This document shows, piece by piece, positions 15,340-22,892 of a stretch of DNA of 23,530 nucleotides; the first letter of the stretch is position 1; each line of letters opens with the position of its first letter. Source of the stretch: Nanohaloarchaea archaeon PL-Br10_U2g5 (lineage in GTDB: Archaea; Halobacteriota; Halobacteria; Halobacteriales; Haloferacaceae); assembly GCA_001564205.1 (NCBI GenBank), contig LKMY01000005.1:1-23530 (forward strand), written 5' to 3'. The position numbers and the translations under genes were made by a program. The notes beneath the pieces were generated by a model. The model made no database searches. It was not told the origin of the DNA and saw nothing but the letters and a program-made list of their open reading frames with translations.

Positions 15340-16977
15340 TCAGTTGTCGATCGAGACGTTATTTGTCGGTCCGACCATCCGCGGGTTGAGTCGCTGACGT
15401 GGGTGCGCGACGAAATCGTGCACGTGGTGACCGACTCCAAGGGTCGTCTTGGGACTGTACGCGGGCAGGTGTACCCGATCCTCGAGGATCTGTGTCGCAA
15501 CGTCGATGTAGAGCTCGCGCCGCTCCTCGAAATCGGCCGATTGACGCGCCGTCGTGATCTTCTCCATCACGTCATCGTTCTCGTAGAAGACACCGTTCGG
15601 GGCGTTCCCGGCGTTGCTCTCGTGGAACAGTGGCGTAAAGTAGACATCCGGATCCGGCGGATTGAGGTAGCCGAGGAGGTAGATGTTGTAGTCGTCGTCA
15701 TCGCCGGTGTCGATATTATCGAGGAACGCACCCCACTCGAGTCGCTGAACCTGTGTGTCGTAGCCGATGTCTTGGAGGCCGTTTCCGATGCTCACAGCGA
15801 TCTGTTCGCGGATATCGTCTGGGGGAGAGAGGATCGTGAACTCGTAATCGTCGGGAACGCCAGCCTCGTCCATCAGTTCGGCTGCACGGTCTTGATCCCG
15901 GTCGTGCGGGATCTCCCGCCACTCCTCGATTGGCATGTCCCACTCCTCGACGACTGGGAGCGGAAGCGGGGCATGGTTCCGGGTTCCCGCCGGCTCCACG
16001 AAGTTTGACACCGCCTGATCCATCGAAAACGCGTAATCGACCGCCTCGCGAACGAGCGGATCCGCTGTCGGGCCTTGGTTGCAGTTGAACGCCGCAAAAA
16101 AGTAGTTGATGCCGGGCTCTTCCATGAGATCGGCATTCTCCATTCCCTCGACGGTGTCCCATATTTGCGGGGGAATTCCGTCGATTACGTCGCTTTCACC
16201 CGTCTGTAGCCTCGTTGCACGCGTCGTGTCCTCTTCGACCGGTACCATCCGAAGCGTCTCAACGTTCGGGAGCGGGTCGTCCCAGTAGTCTTCGAATCGC
16301 GTGAGTTCGGCATACTCGCCCTGTTGCCAGTCGGTGAGTTCGTACGGACCCGATCCGATCGGCGGTTCGGTGTTGTACGCCTCTCGATCGGCCGTCCGTG
16401 CTTCCTTCGAGACGATATTATTAGTCAATACCTCGATTTGGAAGGGGACGAATCCGAACTCGAGATCGATCTGCACCGTGTGGTCATCGATGAGGTCGAT
16501 CGAGTCGATGGTTTCGAGTGCGTCATCGCCGAGTTCTGCTTCCTCGACCGGCGCCGTGTACGTGTGTTCGACGTCCTCCGCTGTGAGCGGCTCCCCATCG
16601 TGGAAGCGCACGTCGTCGCGCAGCTCGATAATGTACCGCTGACCGTCTCGCTCGATCGTCGGCTCGTCGACAGCGACCTTCGGCACGATTTCGGTTCCCT
16701 CTCCGAACTCGTAGAGGGGATCAAACACGCGGTTGATAATCTGATACGAGTAGATATCCCCGACAACGAGGGGATCGAGCTGTATCGGGTCGACCTGCTG
16801 GCTGTAGATCAGTCGACTCCCATCGGAGCCGCTCGTGTCGTCTGCACCATCAGCGTCCTCAGCGAGGTCATCAAGCTCATCGTCGCCGCCCAAACATCCA
16901 GCCAATCCGATACCAGCGGTGCCGACCCCGACGGACCGCAAGACGTTGCGTCGGGTCGACAGATTTCGGTGTGCCAT
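15340..16977 (-). CDS. dppA: Oligopeptide/dipeptide-binding lipoprotein, Tat-exported
   Basis: This 545-residue family 5 extracellular solute-binding protein captures substrate outside the cell. A twin-arginine signal is present at R9-R10 (TRRNVLR), and a lipobox LAGC puts the lipid-anchored cysteine at C28. An acidic linker follows (about 32-50), then the large two-lobe domain, recognisable by the segments QVDPIQLDPLVVGDIYSYQI, VRFHDGEPLTAEDV and VREAVDYAFSMDQAV. The start is ATG at 16977. The TATA box at 17001-17008 places transcription start at about 16978, and an alternative GTG at 16992 would fall before it. It leads the operon with the two permeases. The family binds peptides, nickel and some glycans, and specificity cannot be read here. 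Its distance to sufSU is 233 bp, and the two are not co-transcribed by position. Confidence 0.94.
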   Translation of the reverse strand: MAHRNLSTRRNVLRSVGVGTAGIGLAGCLGGDDELDDLAEDADGADDTSGSDGSRLIYSQQVDPIQLDPLVVGDIYSYQIINRVFDPLYEFGEGTEIVPKVAVDEPTIERDGQRYIIELRDDVRFHDGEPLTAEDVEHTYTAPVEEAELGDDALETIDSIDLIDDHTVQIDLEFGFVPFQIEVLTNNIVSKEARTADREAYNTEPPIGSGPYELTDWQQGEYAELTRFEDYWDDPLPNVETLRMVPVEEDTTRATRLQTGESDVIDGIPPQIWDTVEGMENADLMEEPGINYFFAAFNCNQGPTADPLVREAVDYAFSMDQAVSNFVEPAGTRNHAPLPLPVVEEWDMPIEEWREIPHDRDQDRAAELMDEAGVPDDYEFTILSPPDDIREQIAVSIGNGLQDIGYDTQVQRLEWGAFLDNIDTGDDDDYNIYLLGYLNPPDPDVYFTPLFHESNAGNAPNGVFYENDDVMEKITTARQSADFEERRELYIDVATQILEDRVHLPAYSPKTTLGVGHHVHDFVAHPRQRLNPRMVGPTNNVSIDN

Positions 16978-17000
16978 ACGGCAATGAACCACTCTGTTGG

Positions 17001-17008
17001 AATATATG
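17001..17008 (-). promoter_or_regulatory. TATA box of the dppABC-like operon
   Basis: GCATATATT on the minus strand is centred about 27 bp before the ATG at 16977. It predicts a leaderless operon transcript and favours ATG 16977 over the upstream GTG. Confidence 0.65.
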
Positions 17009-17210
17009 CCGGTTTACAGGCAAGTGTCAGTCACTCCCCGCCATAGAGTACAAGAACGTCCGGTAGCAATAGATGTATAAACTATTATTTTAGTCTTTGT
17101 CGAGGATCGCCCCGCAGAATTTGAAGAATATCACAGCGGAGCCGCTGCCCTTCGACGCCGCTTCCCCGACGTGGTCAGTACCGCTCTGTTCGCACCGGGT
17201 CGACGGGGCC

Positions 17211-18800
17211 TCACCGATTCTCGAGGTATTCCGTCGCGGCTTCCCGGATCACCGCTTCGGGACCGATCACGCAATCGCGGCGCAGTTCCGGGAACTGGCC
17301 GCCGAGCAGCTCTTCGATGGTCCCGTCGATATCAGCGGCCGCCGTCACTGACATACCGGTAAGGTGGTTCGCAAGAATGTTCGCGACCGCTTGGCTGACC
17401 GCACAGCTCCGGCTCTCGAATCCGACGTCGACGATGGTTCCGTCCTCGATGCGGAGCTGAAACTCTCCTTCGTCGCCGCAGGTCGTCTCCTCCGAATGCT
17501 TTCGAATGGTCGGATTTTGGATCGCGTTTTTCGCGTCTCCCTCACGGTAGTGGTCGTATATCGCGTCGTCGTATCGATCAGATGCAAGGTACGGCTCGAG
17601 CGCCTCGGGAGCCTCCTTGAGTGCAGCAATCACTTCGTCGATCTCGCGTTTGGAGTTGTATATGTAAAACGAGATCCGAACGGACCCCGGAATATCGAGA
17701 ACGTCGTGGAGCGGCTGCGTGCAGTGATCTCCCGCCCGAACCGCGATGCCCCGGTCGTTTAGCAGCGAAGAGATATCGTGTCCGTGTATCCCGTCGACAT
17801 TGAACGAAACGAGCCCGGAGCGGGGCTCCCCGATTCCGGGACCGTACGTTTCGATCCGATCAAGCTCATCGAGGCGTTCTAACGCGTACTGGGCGAGCTC
17901 GTTCTCGTGTTCTCGAACCCGGTCCATTCCGATCGCATCGAGATAATCGGCTGCGGCGGCGAGTGCGATCGCTTCGGCGATCGGTGGGGTTCCCGCCTCG
18001 AACTTCCACGGAAGCTCGTTCCAAGACGACTCGTCGAAGGTGACGTGACGAATCATTTCGCCGCCGAACAAGGACGGTTCGAGTTCGTCCAGCAGGTGTT
18101 CTTTGCCGTACAAGCCCCCAATTCCCGTCGGTCCGGCCATTTTGTGACCGGAGAACGCGAAGAAGTCCACATCCATTGCCGTTACATCGACCGGGCGATT
18201 CGGGACTGATTGTGCCCCGTCAACCAGTATTTTTGCGTCGTTGTCGTGAGCGATCTCAGCGAGCTCACCAACGGGGTTGACCGTCCCCAACACGTTCGAG
18301 ACGTGTACTACAGAGACGAGTGCTGTATCGGTTGTTATCGCTTCGTTGGCGTGGTCCATATCGAGGCTGCCGTCGTCGGTCACCCGTATGTATCGGATGT
18401 CGGCTCCCGTCCGTTCGGCGAGCTGCTGCCACGTTACGAGTGACGCGTGATGCTCCATTTCGGTCGTGACGATCTCGTCATCAGGACCCAGCTCGTCTCT
18501 CAGACCGTTCGCGACCAGATTGATGCTCTCGGTCGTATTCTTTGTGAACACCATCTCCGCTCGGCCACCGGTCGCGCCAACGAACTCAGCGAGACGGTCA
18601 TGGGCGTCTTCATACGCGACTGACGCCTCGTGGCTCAGTTCGTGAATTCCCCGATGAACGTTCGCGTTATATCGCTCGTAGAACTCCTTATAGACGCGAT
18701 ACACCTCCGTCGGCGTCTGTGTCGTCGCCGCGTTATCGAAGTATATCAGCGGGTGCCCGTTGACCGTTCGATCCAAAATTGGAAAATCATCTCGAAACAT
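17211..18800 (-). CDS. sufS: Cysteine desulfurase fused to a SufU-like scaffold/acceptor domain
   Basis: This 529-residue single chain has two domains. Residues 1 to about 400 are a group II cysteine desulfurase (SufS), which takes sulfur from cysteine as an enzyme persulfide. The PLP lysine is K220 (SGHKMAGPTGIG), the cofactor-stacking histidine is near H117-H118 and the persulfide cysteine is C360 (RAGDHCTQPL). Residues about 415-529 resemble SufU/IscU: DHYREG at 416-421, C441-G-D443, C466 (SCAVSQA) and C510 (RRDC). All three SufU cysteines and the aspartate are kept. These proteins accept persulfide sulfur or carry a zinc or Fe-S site. No internal ATG suits a separate second gene, so the fusion looks real. 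The start is ATG at 18800, with a strong TATA box 25-30 bp upstream; the longer open frame to 19823 is antisense to the neighbouring deacylase. GC at third positions is lower than in metY. Confidence 0.93.
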   Translation of the reverse strand: MFRDDFPILDRTVNGHPLIYFDNAATTQTPTEVYRVYKEFYERYNANVHRGIHELSHEASVAYEDAHDRLAEFVGATGGRAEMVFTKNTTESINLVANGLRDELGPDDEIVTTEMEHHASLVTWQQLAERTGADIRYIRVTDDGSLDMDHANEAITTDTALVSVVHVSNVLGTVNPVGELAEIAHDNDAKILVDGAQSVPNRPVDVTAMDVDFFAFSGHKMAGPTGIGGLYGKEHLLDELEPSLFGGEMIRHVTFDESSWNELPWKFEAGTPPIAEAIALAAAADYLDAIGMDRVREHENELAQYALERLDELDRIETYGPGIGEPRSGLVSFNVDGIHGHDISSLLNDRGIAVRAGDHCTQPLHDVLDIPGSVRISFYIYNSKREIDEVIAALKEAPEALEPYLASDRYDDAIYDHYREGDAKNAIQNPTIRKHSEETTCGDEGEFQLRIEDGTIVDVGFESRSCAVSQAVANILANHLTGMSVTAAADIDGTIEELLGGQFPELRRDCVIGPEAVIREAATEYLENR

Positions 18801-18827
18801 GCGTGGTATCTGTTTCAATAGACCAAT

Positions 18828-18838
18828 GTATATAAAAT
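18828..18838 (-). promoter_or_regulatory. TATA box of the SufS-SufU fusion
   Basis: The AT-rich stretch ATTTTATATAC on the minus strand, centred about 32 bp before the ATG at 18800, is the strongest TATA element in the window. It faces the deacylase promoter across about 50 bp. No TTAGG/CCTAA iron-type box is seen here. Confidence 0.6.
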
Positions 18839-18883
18839 AGTGGCGCGTTAGACGAGCAGAAAGCGGCGTCTCCCGTGCACGCA

Positions 18884-18890
18884 CTATAAA
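18884..18890 (+). promoter_or_regulatory. TATA box of the AstE/AspA-type deacylase
   Basis: CTATAAA is centred about 28 bp before the ATG at 18915 and predicts a leaderless mRNA. Confidence 0.65.
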
Positions 18891-18914
18891 TCCGATACGT
18901 CCCAGAGTCTCATC

Positions 18915-19928
18915 ATGCACGACGCACGCGAACTCACGCTGGCACGCCTTCCGTCGGGAGTCCCGATCCGCACGACTGTCCACGTCTACGGCGACGGAGC
19001 GCTCGTCGACGGCGACGACGGACCGACCCTCGACATCCCCGACGACGGCGGTCCCGTCGTCTACGCGCAAGCAGCCCAACACGGTCGAGAGGTGAACGGC
19101 GCGGCGGTTCTCCGGCGACTCCACGAGCGACTGACCGATGGTGGGGAGAACCCACTCGCTGGCACCCTCGTGACGGTCCCCGTCGCCGACCCGCTCACGT
19201 TCGATCGCGTCTCGTACACGACGCCAGAGGCGCTCGACTCGGTTCACTCGAACATGAACCGGTGTTGGCCGGGTGACCCGGACGGGACGCTTCACGAGCG
19301 GATGGCCGCGAGACTCTGGTCGTTCGCGAGCGCGGCCGACGCTGTCGTCGACCTCCACACCGGGTCGCCGTCGATGCTCACCCACACCGTCTACATGCGC
19401 GGCGATCCGGAGTGTCGAGCGCTCGCCGAGGCGTTCGGAACGGACTTGCTGCTTGCCGAGTCCGCCGGCGACGACGCGGACACGGAGTGGTCCGAGCGCG
19501 GCTTCGCCGGGAAGTTCCGCGTCGCGGCGACCCGTGAGGGGATCCCGACGATCACGCCGGAGCTCGCACACAGCCGGGAGATCGTCGAGACGGCGGTCGA
19601 AATCGGGGTCGACGGGATGCTCGGCGTCCTCCGGGATAAGGGACTTCTTCCGAGGGATCCCGCCCCGTGGGACGGGACCGTCGTACGGAACCACCTCGGC
19701 CGGGTGACCGCGGCCGATTCGGGGCTGTTCCGGCCGGAGCCCGACCTCGAGATCGGCGACGAGGTGAGCGACGGCGACCGGCTCGGCGAGGTGTACGATC
19801 CGACGACGTTCGAGACGCTCCAAGTCGCCGCAGCCGACCGCGACGGGGTCGTCTACTCGGTCGCTCGCGAATCGACGGTCACGGCGGGGTCGACGCTCGT
19901 GGGGGTCGCGGAGCGTCTCGAGGGCTAG
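18915..19928 (+). CDS. AstE/AspA-family zinc deacylase
   Basis: This 337-residue protein belongs to the succinylglutamate desuccinylase/aspartoacylase branch of zinc carboxypeptidase-like hydrolases. The zinc ligands H56-x2-E59 (QHGREVNG) and H148 (DLHTG) are in place. E216 (TPELAH) is positioned as the general base, and the substrate-binding NMNR lies near residues 113-116. The C-terminal 80 or so residues form a small beta domain (ADSGLFRPEPDLEIGDEVSD), as in AstE relatives. Family members remove acyl groups from N-acylated amino acids. The acyl group and amino acid here are unknown, and a role in degradation of an acetylated compatible solute is one possibility. The start is ATG at 18915 with a TATA box 28 bp upstream. 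It diverges from the SufS-SufU fusion and ends 124 bp before the iron-binding protein gene. Confidence 0.9.
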   Translation: MHDARELTLARLPSGVPIRTTVHVYGDGALVDGDDGPTLDIPDDGGPVVYAQAAQHGREVNGAAVLRRLHERLTDGGENPLAGTLVTVPVADPLTFDRVSYTTPEALDSVHSNMNRCWPGDPDGTLHERMAARLWSFASAADAVVDLHTGSPSMLTHTVYMRGDPECRALAEAFGTDLLLAESAGDDADTEWSERGFAGKFRVAATREGIPTITPELAHSREIVETAVEIGVDGMLGVLRDKGLLPRDPAPWDGTVVRNHLGRVTAADSGLFRPEPDLEIGDEVSDGDRLGEVYDPTTFETLQVAAADRDGVVYSVARESTVTAGSTLVGVAERLEG

Positions 19929-19995
19929 TAGCCGTCAGACGCGATCGAATCGACCCGAAAGGTATTTTATCTGGTCTTCGTAAGTCGGAGACGCA

Positions 19996-20016
19996 GGTTT
20001 TTGGCTGGCCTAAACC
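19996..20016 (+). promoter_or_regulatory. Upstream DtxR/IdeR-like box of fbpA
   Basis: TTTTTGGCTGGCCTAAAC at 19998-20015 matches 15 of 18 positions of the second box at 20031-20048. It is flanked by GGTTT and AAACC. It is a weaker copy of the same element, centred 33 bp upstream of the second box, close to three helical turns, and lies upstream of the TATA box. Confidence 0.5.
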
Positions 20017-20022
20017 GGAACG

Positions 20023-20030
20023 TTTATCTA
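20023..20030 (+). promoter_or_regulatory. TATA box of fbpA
   Basis: TTTATCTA is centred about 26 bp before the ATG at 20053. It lies between the two iron-type boxes and predicts a leaderless transcript. Confidence 0.6.
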
Positions 20031-20048
20031 TTTTAGGTTGGCCTAAAA
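20031..20048 (+). promoter_or_regulatory. DtxR/IdeR-like operator of fbpA
   Basis: TTTTAGG-TTGG-CCTAAAA is a perfect 7-bp inverted repeat. Its core TTAGGTTGGCCTAA differs at one base from the first 14 positions of the bacterial DtxR/IdeR consensus, TTAGGTTAGSCTAA. It sits between TATA box and start codon, the ideal place for metal-dependent repression. Haloarchaea carry DtxR-type iron regulators (Idr, SirR), but none is encoded in this window. Confidence 0.7.
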
Positions 20049-20052
20049 AAGT

Positions 20053-21198
20053 ATGAGAGACAACAGCCGTCGTCCGCTCGCCTCGTTCACGAATCGCCGG
20101 TCGTTTCTCGGTGCAGTTGGCGCGTCCGGAACCATTGCGCTCGCCGGATGCGCGGGATTTGGCGGCGGGGGCGGCGAGGATCCGTTCGACGATTACGGCC
20201 CACAGGAGGCCGCCGTGGAGCCGTCTGCGGTCTCGTGGGACGATCTCGGAGAGCTGACCGGTGAACTCACGATCTACTCGGGGCGCACTCGCGACCAGAT
20301 CGACCCGCTGTTCGACGCGATCGAAGACCGATACGACGACTTCACCATCGATAGCGACTTCGACGATAACTCGACGCAGCTCAACAAGATCAACGAAGAG
20401 ACGGCGGACACTCGCCCCGACATCTTTTATACGCAGTCGTCCGGCGCTCTCGCCGCGCTCAAACAGGACGACCTCGTCCGGACGCTTCCGGAGGATATCA
20501 TCGATGCCGTCGACGACAACTACAGCGATCCCGACGGAACGTGGACCGGTGCTTCGGGCCGCGTTCGGGCAATCCAGTACAACACAGAGCTGTGGGAGGG
20601 AACTGCAGACGACCTTCCGGACGACATCTTCGCGTACGCGGACGACGAGCGCTTTGAGGGGATCATCTCGACGCGTCCGAACTCCGGGACGTTCCGGTCG
20701 TTCATCGTCGCGATGATCGAGATGGAAGGAGAACAAGCCACCCGAGAGTGGATCCGCGGGATGGTTGAAAACCAGGACGTGACGCTGTACTCCAGTGGTT
20801 CTCAGCAGGCGGAAGAAGTGAACGCCGGCAACCAGACCGTCGGACTCGGGAATCAGTACTACGCGGGCCGGATACTGGAGAACGACCCCGACGCACCGAT
20901 CGACGTGGCGTTCACGGAGAACGATCCGGGCTGTCTGTTCAACGTCTCCGGAGTCGGGATCCTCGCCGACGCCGACAAGCCGAATCTCGCCGCGGAGTTC
21001 ACTCGACACGTCCTCGCCGCGGAGGGACAGGCGTTCTTCGTCGAGACGAACGGCGAGTACCCGGTGCTCGACGGCGTCGACTACGTCGGCGACCTTCCGA
21101 CTCTCTCGGAGATCAACCCGCCCGAGTTCGACCTCAACACGCTCGCGAACGTCGAGCAGGCGGTGGATCTGCTCCGCGACGAGGGAATGACGGTGTAA
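20053..21198 (+). CDS. fbpA: Fe(III)-binding lipoprotein, FbpA/IdiA-like, Tat-exported
   Basis: This 381-residue solute-binding protein is of the bacterial ferric-ion transferrin-like class. A twin-arginine signal NRRSFLG has R15-R16, and a lipobox LAGC places the anchored cysteine at C33. A glycine-rich and acidic linker is followed by a binding domain starting near LTIYSGRTRDQIDPLF. The tandem tyrosines Y269-Y270 (GNQYYAGR) match the Fe(III)-coordinating pair of FbpA. Transport would bring in ferric iron delivered at the outer face of the membrane. Two DtxR/IdeR-like boxes flank and follow the TATA box, and the predicted start of transcription coincides with the ATG, so expression is probably repressed under iron sufficiency. 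The permease gene follows after 87 bp. A thiosulfate- or other anion-binding relative is less likely given the tyrosine pair and the operators. Confidence 0.92.
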   Translation: MRDNSRRPLASFTNRRSFLGAVGASGTIALAGCAGFGGGGGEDPFDDYGPQEAAVEPSAVSWDDLGELTGELTIYSGRTRDQIDPLFDAIEDRYDDFTIDSDFDDNSTQLNKINEETADTRPDIFYTQSSGALAALKQDDLVRTLPEDIIDAVDDNYSDPDGTWTGASGRVRAIQYNTELWEGTADDLPDDIFAYADDERFEGIISTRPNSGTFRSFIVAMIEMEGEQATREWIRGMVENQDVTLYSSGSQQAEEVNAGNQTVGLGNQYYAGRILENDPDAPIDVAFTENDPGCLFNVSGVGILADADKPNLAAEFTRHVLAAEGQAFFVETNGEYPVLDGVDYVGDLPTLSEINPPEFDLNTLANVEQAVDLLRDEGMTV

Positions 21199-21248
21199 CG
21201 ATTTCGGTCACCCCCCGGATGTCGGACCACGACAGCGTTTTCAGAAGC

Positions 21249-21257
21249 CGTATATCA
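21249..21257 (+). promoter_or_regulatory. Possible TATA box of fbpB
   Basis: CGTATATCA is centred about 33 bp before the GTG at 21286. It could supplement read-through from fbpA. Confidence 0.35.
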
Positions 21258-21285
21258 CCCGAGACGAACCATCACGCACGAAGCC

Positions 21286-22869
21286 GTGTTTGAGACACTT
21301 CGCGGCACACCCACAGACGGCGACGATGGACGGTCGTCGCTCGGCCTCCTCCTGTTGAGCGGCGTCATCGCCGCGATCGTTACGTCCCCGCTGCTGTGGC
21401 TCTTTTTACGCGCCTCCGAGGTCGCCTCGCCCGAACGAGCGATCTCGCTGCTGTTCTCGGCACGAACCGCAGAGATACTTATCAACAGCATCGGGCTGAT
21501 GGCGGCAGTCACGATACTTTCGGTCGCGCTCGGGGTCCCGCTTGCCGTCGTCACGACCGGCACGGATCTCCCGTACGACCGGTTCTGGACGGTCGTCGCC
21601 GCACTCCCGCTCGTTATTCCGAGCTACATCGGCGCGTTCGCATTCGTCCGGACGTTCGGAAGCGGCGGTGAGGTGAGCGCCGCGCTCGGCGTTCCGCTTC
21701 CCGCGGTGGAGGGGTTCTGGGGGGCCGTCGTCGTTATCACGCTGTACACGTACCCGTACGTGTTTCTCTCGACGCGGGCCGCGCTCCTCTCGCTTGATAT
21801 GGAGCTCGTCGAGGCCGCCCGAAGCCTCAACGTCACGCGTATCGCCGCGTATCGACGAGTCGTCTTCCCGCAGATCCGTCCCGCTATCGCTGCGGGCGCA
21901 CTGCTCGTCGCGCTGTACGCCGTCTCCGACTTCGGAACGCCAGCGTTCATGCGCGTGAGCGTGTTCACCTACGAAATATACGTCGAGTCAGGCTCGTTCA
22001 ACGTCGAATACGCGGCGCTCCTCTCGATGCAGTTGCTCGCGGTCACCGCCGTCATCCTCCTGATCGAGGCGCGGGTCGGCCGTGACACGGGGTCGTCTGG
22101 CGGCGGACGAACCGCGCGGCTTCGACTCGGCCGCTGGAAGTGGGTCGCAATGGCAGCGATCGGATCCATCGGCGTCGTCACACTGGTCGTTCCAGTCGCG
22201 ATTTTCGGTGTCTGGGCGCTCCGCGGTCCCGAAGGGGGCGTCCCCTCGCTCGCGTTTGAGTGGAGCTTCGCACTGAACTCCGTCTTCCTCGCGACGATGG
22301 CCGCCGCGGTCGCCTGCCTCCTCGCGATTCCGGTCGCGTACCACTCCGCGAGATCCGACTCGCGACTCTCGCGGCTGTTCGAACGCGCGACGTACGTCGG
22401 ATTCGCGGTCCCCGGCGTCGTCATCGGACTCGCGTTGGTGTTTTTCGGATCGAACTACGCGCCGTGGGCGTACCGCACGGTCCCGCTTCTGGTGTTCGCG
22501 TACTTGGTCCGATTCCTCCCACAGGTCGTCGGGACCACGCGCTCTGCGGTGTTACAGGTCGACGACCGGCTCGTCGAGGCCGCCCGCACGCTGAACGCTG
22601 GCCGGACGGAGACGTTTCGGAAAGTAACGCTACCGCTGATCCTTCCGGGTATTGTCGCCGGGGGTGTCCTCGTCTTTCTCACGACGATGAAGGAGCTTCC
22701 GGCGACGCTCATGCTCCAGCCCAGCGGAGTCGACACGCTCGTGACGATCGTGTGGGCTGCTCACGAAACGCTGTACTACCAGTACGCCGCGGTGCCGGCG
22801 CTCATTCTCGTCGTGGTCTCCGCGCTCTCGATGGTGGTGTTGCTCAGACAGGAGTCCGGATTGGGGTGA
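21286..22869 (+). CDS. fbpB: Fe(III) ABC permease, double-length
   Basis: This 527-residue inner-membrane permease contains two binding-protein-dependent transport domains in one chain, as is usual for FbpB/AfuB-type iron permeases. About 12 transmembrane segments are visible. The EAA loops that contact the ATPase are E176 in EAARSLNVTRIAAYRRVVFP and E431 in EAARTLNAGRTETFRKVTLP. A basic linker with SGGGRTARLRLGRWKW lies between the halves, near residues 267-285. The start is GTG at 21286; no upstream Shine-Dalgarno is evident and a weak TATA-like element is 33 bp away. It follows the iron-binding lipoprotein by 87 bp, so both may share the iron-regulated promoter. The gene for the FbpC ATPase is missing: the next gene is a Tfx regulator on the opposite strand, 23 bp beyond the stop. 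Confidence 0.92.
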   Translation: MFETLRGTPTDGDDGRSSLGLLLLSGVIAAIVTSPLLWLFLRASEVASPERAISLLFSARTAEILINSIGLMAAVTILSVALGVPLAVVTTGTDLPYDRFWTVVAALPLVIPSYIGAFAFVRTFGSGGEVSAALGVPLPAVEGFWGAVVVITLYTYPYVFLSTRAALLSLDMELVEAARSLNVTRIAAYRRVVFPQIRPAIAAGALLVALYAVSDFGTPAFMRVSVFTYEIYVESGSFNVEYAALLSMQLLAVTAVILLIEARVGRDTGSSGGGRTARLRLGRWKWVAMAAIGSIGVVTLVVPVAIFGVWALRGPEGGVPSLAFEWSFALNSVFLATMAAAVACLLAIPVAYHSARSDSRLSRLFERATYVGFAVPGVVIGLALVFFGSNYAPWAYRTVPLLVFAYLVRFLPQVVGTTRSAVLQVDDRLVEAARTLNAGRTETFRKVTLPLILPGIVAGGVLVFLTTMKELPATLMLQPSGVDTLVTIVWAAHETLYYQYAAVPALILVVVSALSMVVLLRQESGLG

Positions 22870-22892
22870 GACACCGTATCGTCTGCCGATTC

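Noticed and set aside
17023..17035. AGTG...CACT short inverted repeat upstream of the peptide operon
   Set aside because: The arms are only four bases and no second copy was seen, so chance is the simpler explanation.
16324..17046. Plus-strand open frame opposite the peptide-binding protein
   Set aside because: It is a shadow frame; the opposite strand has a proper Tat signal, lipobox and family 5 binding domain.
18801..19823. Upstream extension of the SufS-SufU frame to 870 codons
   Set aside because: The added part is antisense to the deacylase, arginine- and valine-rich, and upstream of the strong TATA box at 18828-18838.
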